From NCBI GenBank assembly GCA_027074805.1, contig JALTCK010000115.1, forward strand, positions 1 through 21,878: DNA of 21,878 bases, read 5' to 3'. The translations under genes were made by a program, and so were the position numbers. Below are positions 1 to 5,008 of this stretch, one piece after another. This DNA is from Thermococcus sp. GTDB taxonomy: Archaea; Methanobacteriota_B; Thermococci; Thermococcales; Thermococcaceae. Positions within the stretch are counted from its first letter, which is position 1. Every line of letters starts with the position of its first letter. The notes below the pieces were generated by a model that saw only the letters and a list, made by a program, of their open reading frames with translations, had not been told where the DNA came from and made no database searches.

Positions 1-530
1 TTTATAAGGCGCGCGCTCATGACATCGAGGCCGCTCGTCGGCTCGTCGAGGAAGTAAAGCTCCGGATCCGCTATCATCGCCATCGCGATTATCAAGCGCT
101 GCCTCATACCCTTCGAGAAACCTCTGACCTTGACGTTCCGTTTTTCGTAGAGGTCAAACTCCTTGAGGAGTTCAGTTGAACGCTTCTCTATCTCCCGTCT
201 CGACATCCCGTACAGCTCGCCCATAAGGCGGAGGTTCTGCATCGCGGTCAGGTCAACGTAGGGGTTCGCCATCTCCGGGACGATGCCCATCCGCTCGCGC
301 GCCTTTATCTTCTCGCGCTCGCTGAGCATGTCGTAGCCCAGTATCCTCACTTCTCCTTTAGTGGGTTTGAGTATACCCGTGAGCATCCTTATCGTCGTGG
401 TTTTTCCCGCCCCGTTCGGCCCCAAGAAGCCGAAGACTTCCCCCGTTTTGACCTCAAAGCTCACGCCGTCAACCGCCAAAAAGGAGCCGTAGTACTTGGT
501 GAGACTGACCGCCTCTATGGCCTTCTCCAT
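1..530 (-). CDS. ABC transporter ATP-binding protein (3' end cut off by window)
   Basis: The first 176 residues of an ABC ATPase are present; the gene runs off the left edge. Visible motifs are Walker A GPNGAGKTT at residues 37-45, a Q-loop region in which VPE replaces the usual Gln (near 85), a signature of FSKGMRQ type at 138-144 and Walker B YFLDEPTSGLD at 159-169. The atypical VPE and SKGMRQ versions are common in DrrA/CcmA-like exporters (drug, antibiotic or membrane-protein export), so an exporter with a separate permease just outside the window is the likely context; the substrate cannot be read. The ATG at 528-530 has an AGGTG/GGAG element directly upstream and a TATA-like box about 35 bases away. 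The gene follows the SufB-like gene on the same strand, 49 bases from its stop, but probably has its own promoter. Confidence 0.93.
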   Translation of the reverse strand, partial: MEKAIEAVSLTKYYGSFLAVDGVSFEVKTGEVFGFLGPNGAGKTTTIRMLTGILKPTKGEVRILGYDMLSEREKIKARERMGIVPEMANPYVDLTAMQNLRLMGELYGMSRREIEKRSTELLKEFDLYEKRNVKVRGFSKGMRQRLIIAMAMIADPELYFLDEPTSGLDVMSARLI

Positions 531-560
531 TCTCCACACCTGAATGAAAATCTTTTCAGG

Positions 561-573
561 AGTTAAAAAGGTG
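561..573 (-). promoter_or_regulatory. Putative promoter of the ABC ATPase gene
   Basis: Read on the minus strand this is CACC followed by TTTTTAACT, a TATA-like box 30-40 bases before the ABC ATPase ATG. It sits just downstream of the SufB-like stop codon, so the ABC gene is probably transcribed on its own rather than only by read-through. Pattern-based call without experimental support. Confidence 0.45.
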
Positions 574-579
574 CCGCAC

Positions 580-1530
580 TCACTCCCCCAACAGGCCCTT
601 CATGATCAGCTCCGCCGCTTCCTCCTCGGTCAGGCCCTTCGCCATTAGCTGGACGAGCTGGGCCTCGTTTATCCTCCCTATCGAGGCCTCGTGCGTGAGT
701 TCCGCCTTATCGTTCCTCACCCTGAGCAATGGAACCGTCTGGACGTCGGCCTCTCCCTTCACAATCTCATGGCACTCGACGTGGCCCTTCGCGTAGTCCC
801 CCAATCCATAGGCCTCGTTCACGACGTTAACTTGGGATTCATCGAACGCTATAACGGTGCTCTTGAGGTCGCCCCTGGAGTGGGCGCCCTCCAGCAGGAG
901 AGCCTCTTTGATTTCGACCGAGTCATCTTTTACCGCCTTGACCTTCGACGTCATTTCCGCAACGGCCCTATCGGCGAGCTTCGCCGTCATCTCAAGCTTG
1001 AGCTCCCTTGCGCGGTGCTTGGTAAGTGAAAACCGCCCCGTGTAGCGACCTCCTTTCCCGACTTCCACCTCGGTTCTGCTTATCATCCTGACTCCTTCGC
1101 CGTGTACGTGCTCGTCGTCATAGAGCACCGAGGAGTTCTCGCCGACCGTTATCTTGGACGCCGCCTCGTGGGTGAAGTCCTTCGCGTAGGGAAAGATGCA
1201 GTGGGAGGTGAACTTCACCTTCGAGTTCGTTCCAACCTCTATGCTGAACTCAACCCTCTGGTAGCCCTCGCTCTTGAGGTAGCCGGTGCAGAGGTGAATA
1301 GGGAAGGGGAGCTCCACCCCATCTGCTATCCTAACGTCGGCCCTCACACCGTTCTCTATCTCCTCGCCCTTTATCTCAACCCCGGGGACGTTGTTGAGGC
1401 CGATTATCTTGCTCCCGCTTATGATTATCGCGGCGACCCTGTCCCCGAAGAGCGACGTATCCAGGCCCTCGCGCTCGTAGATATCGAGCAGGGCTTCATA
1501 CTCCTTCACGCGGTTAACCTTTATCGTCAT
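580..1530 (-). CDS. SufB/SufD-family Fe-S cluster assembly scaffold (minimal SmsB-like)
   Basis: 316-residue scaffold protein of the SUF system, which builds Fe-S clusters in the cytoplasm together with the SufC ATPase. The C-terminal half has the family's beta-helix core, and the end (HEASIGRINEAQL at 280-292, then a helical tail) matches the SufB/SufD helical region that docks SufC. Cysteines at 81, 111 and 253 are candidate ligands; C253 lies in GHVECHE, close to where SufB proteins carry their assembly-site Cys. At 316 residues it is much shorter than bacterial SufB (about 490), matching the short archaeal scaffolds known as the SUF-like minimal system (SmsCB). The ATG at 1528-1530 overlaps the SufC stop as ATGA and has GGAGGGG upstream, so it is preferred over an in-frame start 24 bases earlier. 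Translational coupling with sufC is inferred. Confidence 0.9.
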   Translation of the reverse strand: MTIKVNRVKEYEALLDIYEREGLDTSLFGDRVAAIIISGSKIIGLNNVPGVEIKGEEIENGVRADVRIADGVELPFPIHLCTGYLKSEGYQRVEFSIEVGTNSKVKFTSHCIFPYAKDFTHEAASKITVGENSSVLYDDEHVHGEGVRMISRTEVEVGKGGRYTGRFSLTKHRARELKLEMTAKLADRAVAEMTSKVKAVKDDSVEIKEALLLEGAHSRGDLKSTVIAFDESQVNVVNEAYGLGDYAKGHVECHEIVKGEADVQTVPLLRVRNDKAELTHEASIGRINEAQLVQLMAKGLTEEEAAELIMKGLLGE

Positions 1531-2237
1531 GGCGACCCCTCCACGAAGAGGCACCTTCCGCAGGTTTTTCTGTAGTAATCAACGACCTCCCGCGAGAAGC
1601 CCTTCTTGACGAGCCTGCCGGCGCAGACGAAGTACGCAAAATCCGTTTTTTCAGCGATTTCTTCGTGGTGCGTGATTAGAATGACGGTCGTCCCGGTCTT
1701 TCTAAACCTGGCGAGGAGCTTTTCAATCAGCTCGCCGGCGGTTATGTCGAGGCCCGAATCGGGTTCATCGAGTATCGCATACCTCGGCCTCAGAAGAAGC
1801 AGGGAAGCCAGCTCAATCCTCTTCCTCTCGCCCCCGCTGAGGCTTTTATCAATGAACCTGCCGGCGTAGAACTCGTAGGAGAGGCCGATCAACTCAAGTA
1901 CGTCCCTAATCTCGTCTTCGCCGATCTTCAACTTCCCGCCGAGGGTGAGGTATTCCCTAACCCGTATCCCTTCGTAGCGTGCCGGCTCCTGCCACGTCAT
2001 GCTTATCCCCCGCCTAGTCCTCTCCGTGACACCCAGTCCGGTGACCTCCTTACCGTCAAGGAGAACCTGGCCCTCCGTGGGCGTGAGCTCCCCCATCAGG
2101 ATCCGCGCTATCGTGGACTTGCCGGCCCCATTGGGCCCGAGTATCGAGTAGCTCATCCCCTCCCGAAAGGTCATGTTGATTGAACGGAGAATCGTTCTCC
2201 CGTCCTTTGAGTACCCAACGTTCCTCAGACACAGCAT
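1527..2237 (-). CDS. sufC: Fe-S cluster assembly ATPase, SufC-like
   Basis: 236-residue ABC-type ATPase that powers the SufB-like scaffold encoded next to it. Motifs: Walker A GPNGAGKS 34-41, Q-loop Gln 83 in TWQEPAR (the SufC-typical QEP), signature LSGGE 133-137, Walker B ILDEPDSGLD 155-164 and H-loop His 190. It is soluble, with no membrane segment, as expected for SufC. The C-terminus carries a CGRC pair (C226, C229), absent from classical bacterial SufC and perhaps a metal or cluster contact. The chosen ATG at 2235-2237 gives a normal N-terminus; longer in-frame starts would cross the promoter and the operator sites. With a predicted transcription start near 2242 the message is almost leaderless, which fits the poor ribosome site. 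The stop overlaps the next gene by 4 bases. Confidence 0.92.
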   Translation of the reverse strand: MLCLRNVGYSKDGRTILRSINMTFREGMSYSILGPNGAGKSTIARILMGELTPTEGQVLLDGKEVTGLGVTERTRRGISMTWQEPARYEGIRVREYLTLGGKLKIGEDEIRDVLELIGLSYEFYAGRFIDKSLSGGERKRIELASLLLLRPRYAILDEPDSGLDITAGELIEKLLARFRKTGTTVILITHHEEIAEKTDFAYFVCAGRLVKKGFSREVVDYYRKTCGRCLFVEGSP

Positions 2238-2263
2238 CTTTATCAAGAAATTTTCATATGAAT

Positions 2264-2281
2264 ATGTTTTAAGATTTTCTG
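2264..2281 (-). promoter_or_regulatory. Putative promoter (BRE + TATA) of the suf operon
   Basis: On the minus strand CAGAAAATC is followed by TTAAAACAT, a BRE/TATA arrangement. Counting about 25 bases downstream puts the transcript start near 2242, only about five bases before the sufC ATG, which implies a nearly leaderless mRNA. Position and pattern only. Confidence 0.5.
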
Positions 2282-2295
2282 GACAGAACTGTCCA
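2280..2295. promoter_or_regulatory. 16-bp palindrome TGGACAG-AA-CTGTCCA, candidate operator
   Basis: Perfect 7-base arms separated by AA, lying between the suf promoter elements and the SurR-like site and overlapping the upstream edge of the suf BRE by about two bases. The symmetry and location suggest a dimeric regulator binding next to RNA polymerase factors for the suf operon. The binding protein is unknown; it does not match the SurR consensus. Confidence 0.5.
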
Positions 2296-2296
2296 A

Positions 2297-2313
2297 AACC
2301 AACGGTTGGAAAC
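2297..2313 (-). promoter_or_regulatory. SurR operator, exact GTTn3AACn5GTT
   Basis: The plus strand reads AACCAACGGTTGGAAAC; the minus strand therefore gives GTT-TCC-AAC-CGTTG-GTT, an exact match to the extended SurR consensus as I recall it from Pyrococcus furiosus. SurR is the redox-sensitive sulfur-response regulator of Thermococcales, and elemental sulfur abolishes its DNA binding. The site is 11 bases upstream of the ferredoxin BRE, a position suited to activation of that gene, and further upstream of the suf promoter on the other strand. Confidence 0.65.
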
Positions 2314-2323
2314 AAAAACATAT

Positions 2324-2339
2324 GAAAAACATTTTAAAT
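2324..2339 (+). promoter_or_regulatory. Putative promoter (BRE + TATA) of the ferredoxin-like gene
   Basis: GAAAAAC at 2324-2330 resembles a BRE and ATTTTAAAT at 2331-2339 a TATA box. The predicted transcript start near 2360 leaves a short leader carrying GAGGTGA at 2361-2367 and the ATG at 2373. Confidence 0.55.
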
Positions 2340-2372
2340 GAAAATTTTTTAGTAGACACTGAGGTGAAGGAA

Positions 2373-2807
2373 ATGTCAAACGTGGATGCTCCTGTCATAG
2401 GTAATGACGCTCTCGGGAGGCCCGTCAAGGACCTGAGCGTCATCCCCTGGTGGGGGGTTGAGAGGAAGAAGATAGAGTGGTACCCGAAGATCAACTACGA
2501 CGTGTGCGCAGGCTGCGGAATATGCTTCGTCACATGCGGCAGACGAGTCTTCGATTGGGATACCGAAGAGGGCAAACCAGTGGTAGCAAGGCCATACAAC
2601 TGCATGGTTGGCTGCTCTACATGCGCGATGATATGTCCCTGTGACGCCATAGAATTTCCTCCGAAGGAGTACATAAAGAAGTGGGTGGCAAAAGGTCGCG
2701 TCACGAAGAAGGCCTTTGAGATAGTGGCTCGGATTACTAAAGAGAATCACCTGAGCGAGGAGGAAATAACAACAACACCGGAGCAGGAACCTCCGAAGGG
2801 AGAATGA
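2373..2807 (+). CDS. Ferredoxin-like protein with two [4Fe-4S] motifs
   Basis: 144-residue soluble electron-transfer protein. The first cluster motif is CAGCGICFVTC (C45, C48, C51, C55) followed by Gly where bacterial-type ferredoxins have Pro. The second, CMVGCSTCAMICP (C77, C81, C84, C88), has three rather than two residues between its first two cysteines, with an extra Cys at 90. A 44-residue N-terminal arm with a WW pair and a charged C-terminal tail set it apart from the roughly 60-residue Thermococcales ferredoxin, so it is more likely a subunit or dedicated partner of a redox enzyme. The ATG at 2373 has GAGGTGA five bases upstream and is preferred over the in-frame ATG at 2322, which would lie within the promoter. 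It is divergent from sufC and shares a SurR site. One comparison worth making, from memory only, is the sulfur-induced protein SipB of P. furiosus. Confidence 0.85.
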   Translation: MSNVDAPVIGNDALGRPVKDLSVIPWWGVERKKIEWYPKINYDVCAGCGICFVTCGRRVFDWDTEEGKPVVARPYNCMVGCSTCAMICPCDAIEFPPKEYIKKWVAKGRVTKKAFEIVARITKENHLSEEEITTTPEQEPPKGE

Positions 2808-2816
2808 AGGAGGAAG

Positions 2817-3551
2817 TTAGAGAACGTTCACCAGCGTCTTGATGGCTATCAGGTAGAGTATAAGCCCGATGACCTTCTTTACCCCCTCGGAGCTCATCCT
2901 GAAGTGCATGAGGTGCGTCCCGATCCACCCACCGGCTATCGCAGGGATCGAGACCCAGAGCAAGAGCTTCCAGTCGAGGGTGCCCATACCCCAGTAGGTC
3001 ATGAAGCCACTCAACGAGGAGAAGAACACCACGAGGGCCGTTGTTGAGGCCACCTTCTTGGGCTCATAGCCGAGGATTATAAGAGCGGGGCTTATTATTC
3101 CCCCGCCGCCGACGCCGAGGAGGCCGCCAAGAAAGCCGGCTATTCCTCCAATGATAGAACCCTCAATGATGTGATTCCCGTCCTTCGGCCTCCGCCTCGG
3201 CTTGAAGAAAATCATCATGGTTCCAGAGTAGAGCAAGAAGCCCACGAAGATCCAGAGGACATAGGGTTTGGGGACGAACCTGCCAGTGTACGCTCCAACT
3301 GGGGCCATAACCGTCGCGACGAGCAGGATCGGCAAGCCGAAACGGTGGTCGAGCTTGCCGTGTTTGAGGTTTTTAAGAGTAGCGGAGAGCATCGAGAGCG
3401 TGTTTATGAATAATCCCGTGGGCTTGGCGGTCATCAGAGGGACTCCAAGCCAGCTCATCGTCGGGACTATCGCTATCGCGCTCCCGACGCCGCCTATTGA
3501 GAAAACAATACTGAGGATGAAAGCGATGAACGCGAGTTCTGGATAGTTCAT
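2817..3551 (-). CDS. TauE/SafE-family membrane permease (sulfite exporter-like)
   Basis: 244-residue polytopic membrane protein of the TauE/SafE family, whose members move small anions such as sulfite, sulfoacetate or other sulfur-containing or organic acids across the membrane. The family's two-part architecture is visible: a Gly-rich first helix region (SIGGVGSA near 18-25), a basic loop (KPRRRPKDG) at mid-protein, and a second Gly-rich segment GGLLGVGGGGI opening the second half. About eight hydrophobic segments can be picked out. The ATG at 3549-3551 follows GAGGTGAG with a five-base spacer; the in-frame GTG at 3558-3560 lies inside that ribosome site and is rejected. It converges on the ferredoxin gene with a 9-base gap. 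Substrate is not readable; sulfur-compound export is only suggested by context. Confidence 0.87.
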   Translation of the reverse strand: MNYPELAFIAFILSIVFSIGGVGSAIAIVPTMSWLGVPLMTAKPTGLFINTLSMLSATLKNLKHGKLDHRFGLPILLVATVMAPVGAYTGRFVPKPYVLWIFVGFLLYSGTMMIFFKPRRRPKDGNHIIEGSIIGGIAGFLGGLLGVGGGGIISPALIILGYEPKKVASTTALVVFFSSLSGFMTYWGMGTLDWKLLLWVSIPAIAGGWIGTHLMHFRMSSEGVKKVIGLILYLIAIKTLVNVL

Positions 3552-3593
3552 TAGACTCACCTCATTTTATTATGACTGTCGAATGAATGATGA

Positions 3594-3613
3594 ATAATTT
3601 AAATGTTTCTAAC
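3594..3613 (-). promoter_or_regulatory. Putative permease promoter with adjacent SurR-like core
   Basis: Read on the minus strand, GTTAGAAAC (3605-3613) is followed directly by ATTTAAATTA-type TATA sequence (3594-3604), placing the transcript start near 3573 and a leader of about 20 bases. GTTAGAAAC fits the core GTTn3AAC of SurR sites but lacks a correctly placed third half-site, so it may be fortuitous; the six-base core is expected about five times by chance in a window this size. Confidence 0.45.
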
Positions 3614-3658
3614 TTCAGAACTTCTTTAAAAGAGCAGAAACTTCAAAGTATAGGGCAT

Positions 3659-3855
3659 ATGAGGGTGGGGATCCCAGAGAATCTGAAGAACTTCAATCCT
3701 GCGGCTTTTGCAAGAATTATAGAATAAGGTCGTAGGCATAGCATCCCATAGGTGCTCAAATTACTAGGAATCTTTACAAGAACATTAGAGCGAGAGTAAC
3801 TCATATTGAAGCTAGAGTCTCCACCACATCAGAACTTCAACCTGGTATACAGTAG
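3659..3855 (+). pseudogene. Decayed gene remnant, helix-turn-helix-like
   Basis: One frame from the ATG at 3659 reads like protein but is interrupted by stops: MRVGIPENLKNFNPAAF, then ARIIE, TAA, GRRHSIP, TAG, VLKLLGIFTRTLERE, then another TAA. After the last segment, shifting frame gives a plausible continuation (VTHIEARVSTTSELQPG) to a TAG at 3853-3855. The segment VLKLLGIFTRTLERE resembles the turn and recognition helix of a helix-turn-helix domain. I read this as an old gene carrying two nonsense mutations and one frameshift, and do not recognise the parent family. It occupies most of the 440-base gene-free stretch between the permease and the regulator. The alternative is non-coding sequence with chance similarity. 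Confidence 0.4.
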
Positions 3856-3969
3856 ATTCTCGTGATCCTCATGAATTCGATCCGAGACACGGGCTCCATC
3901 TTTAACTCGGGTCTTATGAACAGTCAGGTTTCCTTCTTCTCCGGTTATCTCAAGCCTGTGAGCGGTCAT
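3829..3969 (-). CDS. Possible small protein, 46 residues, unrecognised
   Basis: An open frame begins MTAHRLEITGEEGNLTVHKT and ends TRLKF at the stop 3829-3831. It lies just beyond the terminator-like hairpin of the regulator gene, has no convincing ribosome site and overlaps the end of the decayed gene on the other strand. It could be a short real gene, a leftover of a longer one, or chance. No function is proposed. Confidence 0.25.
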   Translation of the reverse strand: MTAHRLEITGEEGNLTVHKTRVKDGARVSDRIHEDHENLLYTRLKF

Positions 3970-3975
3970 CGCATT

Positions 3976-4013
3976 AAAAAAGGATCCAGCCCTCAGGAGG
4001 AATCCCTCCTGAG
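3976..4013 (-). terminator. Hairpin plus T-run at the end of the regulator gene
   Basis: CTCAGGAGG (3992-4000) and CCTCCTGAG (4005-4013) are perfect 9-base inverted arms around a 4-base loop, overlapping the regulator stop codon at 3993-3995. On the minus strand they are followed 10 bases later by TTTTTT (3976-3981). Archaeal termination depends mainly on the T-run, so the hairpin may serve 3'-end stability instead. Confidence 0.5.
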
Positions 4014-4475
4014 ACAAAGCTCTTCACTTTCTTCAAACTCTATTAACCTCTCAAGGACACACTCAAGGGTCGAGAGATCCTCAAGAAGGGTCTTGTATAA
4101 GGGAGTCTTCTCGTCCTCTCCAGAGTTTTCAATAAGATCTTCAATTATCTCCTTCATGGGTCTGATTTCACGCTCCAGCATTTCCCTCGGTTGCTGAAGA
4201 AACTTCTCAAGGAACGCCGGGATGGCTGAGAAATACTTCGTCTTGCCTTCCTTCCGATAAGTAACGAGATAATGTCTCGCCAGGTTGGAGAGTGCGACCG
4301 ATATGGAGGACCTGCTGAGACCAGTCTCCCTGACCAGCTCAGATATTGTTATCGGTCTAGCTTTCATCAGCAGGACGGCATAGACCTTTCCCTCCGTCCT
4401 ACTGTACCCCCACCTCTCAAGGAGCCTTTCCACAAGCTCAATGAACTTCCTGCCCTTCTGGTCTACCCTTGGCAT
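3993..4475 (-). CDS. GbsR/MarR-like winged-helix transcriptional regulator
   Basis: 160-residue DNA-binding protein. Residues about 18-85 form a winged helix: the segment ITISELVRETGLSRSSISVA (42-61) is a clear helix-turn-helix and the wing follows as YRKEGKTKYFSA (73-84). Residues about 95-150 are a long charged helical region (EREIRPMKEIIEDLIE) suited to dimerisation, as in archaeal GbsR-type proteins. No Cys-based sensor is seen; only C139 and C154 are present. The ATG at 4473-4475 follows GGGTGAT. Its promoter contains a perfect inverted repeat (4520-4535), making autoregulation plausible. It stands next to the small membrane protein and the radical SAM gene, whose promoters share a CGAAAAA element, so it is the likely regulator of this cassette; that link is inference. 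Confidence 0.82.
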   Translation of the reverse strand: MPRVDQKGRKFIELVERLLERWGYSRTEGKVYAVLLMKARPITISELVRETGLSRSSISVALSNLARHYLVTYRKEGKTKYFSAIPAFLEKFLQQPREMLEREIRPMKEIIEDLIENSGEDEKTPLYKTLLEDLSTLECVLERLIEFEESEELCLRRDSS

Positions 4476-4519
4476 CTCACATCACCCATAAAAGAGTATG
4501 GGCAAATACAAAATAAAAA

Positions 4520-4535
4520 TTTCGAAAAATCGAAA
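4520..4535. promoter_or_regulatory. Inverted repeat TTTCGA-AAAA-TCGAAA at the regulator promoter
   Basis: Perfect 6-base arms with a 4-base spacer, 45-60 bases upstream of the regulator ATG. On the minus strand its CGAAA end runs straight into TTTTTATTTTG, a TATA-like box, so the repeat overlaps the BRE. A dimeric winged-helix protein bound here would block polymerase assembly, consistent with autorepression. Confidence 0.5.
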
Positions 4536-4547
4536 GAGTCCGATGTT

Positions 4548-4865
4548 TTAATCGGAACCGGTCGCTATTATCGCACCACCTATCAGTGCAATCCAGGCAC
4601 CTATCGTCCAGAAGCCACCATCAAAGGGCATAGTTATCAGGGCAAGGATAACAACTGTCCAGCCGATGGCACTCTTGCTCTTCTTGTAGTAGAAGGCTAG
4701 GCCCATCATGATCAGACTTAGAATTATCTCTGTCCAGCCAACGGCACTTACACTGCCGTAATGCCAACCATAAAAGGTCTTGTTGGCTAGGACTGCTATA
4801 CCGTCAATTAAGATCAAACAGGCACCACAGACAGCCGTCCACATTCCGCTTTTGGAAGAGGGCAT
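4548..4865 (-). CDS. Small integral membrane protein, about four helices, unknown function
   Basis: 105-residue protein that is almost all membrane: hydrophobic segments near residues 9-27, 41-60, 66-80 and 84-102, linked by very short loops, the main polar one being YYKKSKS (59-65). Trp and Gly are frequent and there are no charged residues within the helices apart from isolated Asp and Glu. I do not recognise a named family. The start is well defined: GGAGGTGA six bases before the ATG, with CCGAAAA plus ATTTAAATA upstream as BRE and TATA. It lies between the regulator (same strand, stop 73 bases before the regulator's ATG) and the divergent SPASM radical SAM gene. It could be a transporter, an immunity or anchor partner of the radical SAM product, or a sensor; none of these is shown. 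Confidence 0.75.
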   Translation of the reverse strand: MPSSKSGMWTAVCGACLILIDGIAVLANKTFYGWHYGSVSAVGWTEIILSLIMMGLAFYYKKSKSAIGWTVVILALITMPFDGGFWTIGAWIALIGGAIIATGSD

Positions 4866-4910
4866 TTCCGGTCACCTCCAAGGTTTTTCAATCTTACGTT
4901 ATCATCCAAC

Positions 4911-4926
4911 TATTTAAATTTTTCGG
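4911..4926 (-). promoter_or_regulatory. Promoter of the small membrane protein gene
   Basis: On the minus strand CCGAAAA (BRE, 4920-4926) is followed by ATTTAAATA (TATA, 4911-4919), with a predicted start near 4888, about 23 bases before the ATG. A textbook archaeal core promoter. Confidence 0.6.
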
Positions 4927-4934
4927 TTATTTTT

Positions 4935-4962
4935 GATATATCGGATAAAAATGACATATCGA
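4935..4962 (+). repeat. Direct repeats GATATATCGG / GACATATCGA in divergent promoter
   Basis: Two 10-base copies, at 4935-4944 and 4953-4962, differ at two positions and start 18 bases apart (just under two helical turns). They lie between the two divergent core promoters, the second copy overlapping the BRE of the radical SAM gene. Candidate regulator half-sites; the similarity to the CGAAA ends at 4520-4535 is partial. Confidence 0.45.
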
Positions 4963-4974
4963 AAAACTTATACG
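4960..4974 (+). promoter_or_regulatory. Putative promoter (BRE + TATA) of the SPASM radical SAM gene
   Basis: CGAAAAAC (4960-4967) precedes TTATACG (4968-4974), giving a transcript start near 4996, immediately at the GGAGGT ribosome site (4996-5001) before the ATG at 5009. A second TATA-like stretch at 4936-4941 would give a longer leader. Confidence 0.5.
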
Positions 4975-5008
4975 TGTTTCACCCAATTAATATCCGGAGG
5001 TAGTGAAG

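Noticed and set aside
1102..1575. Long open frame on the plus strand opposite the SufB-like gene
   Set aside because: It is a codon-bias shadow of a well-supported minus-strand gene and its translation has no recognisable motif.
2238..2321. N-terminal extension of SufC
   Set aside because: The 28 extra residues would be encoded by the promoter, palindrome and SurR region; the ATG at 2237 gives the normal family N-terminus.
3612..3840. Several copies of AACTTCA near the permease promoter and the decayed gene
   Set aside because: Spacing and orientation are irregular, and 7-base A/T-rich words recur easily; no array structure.
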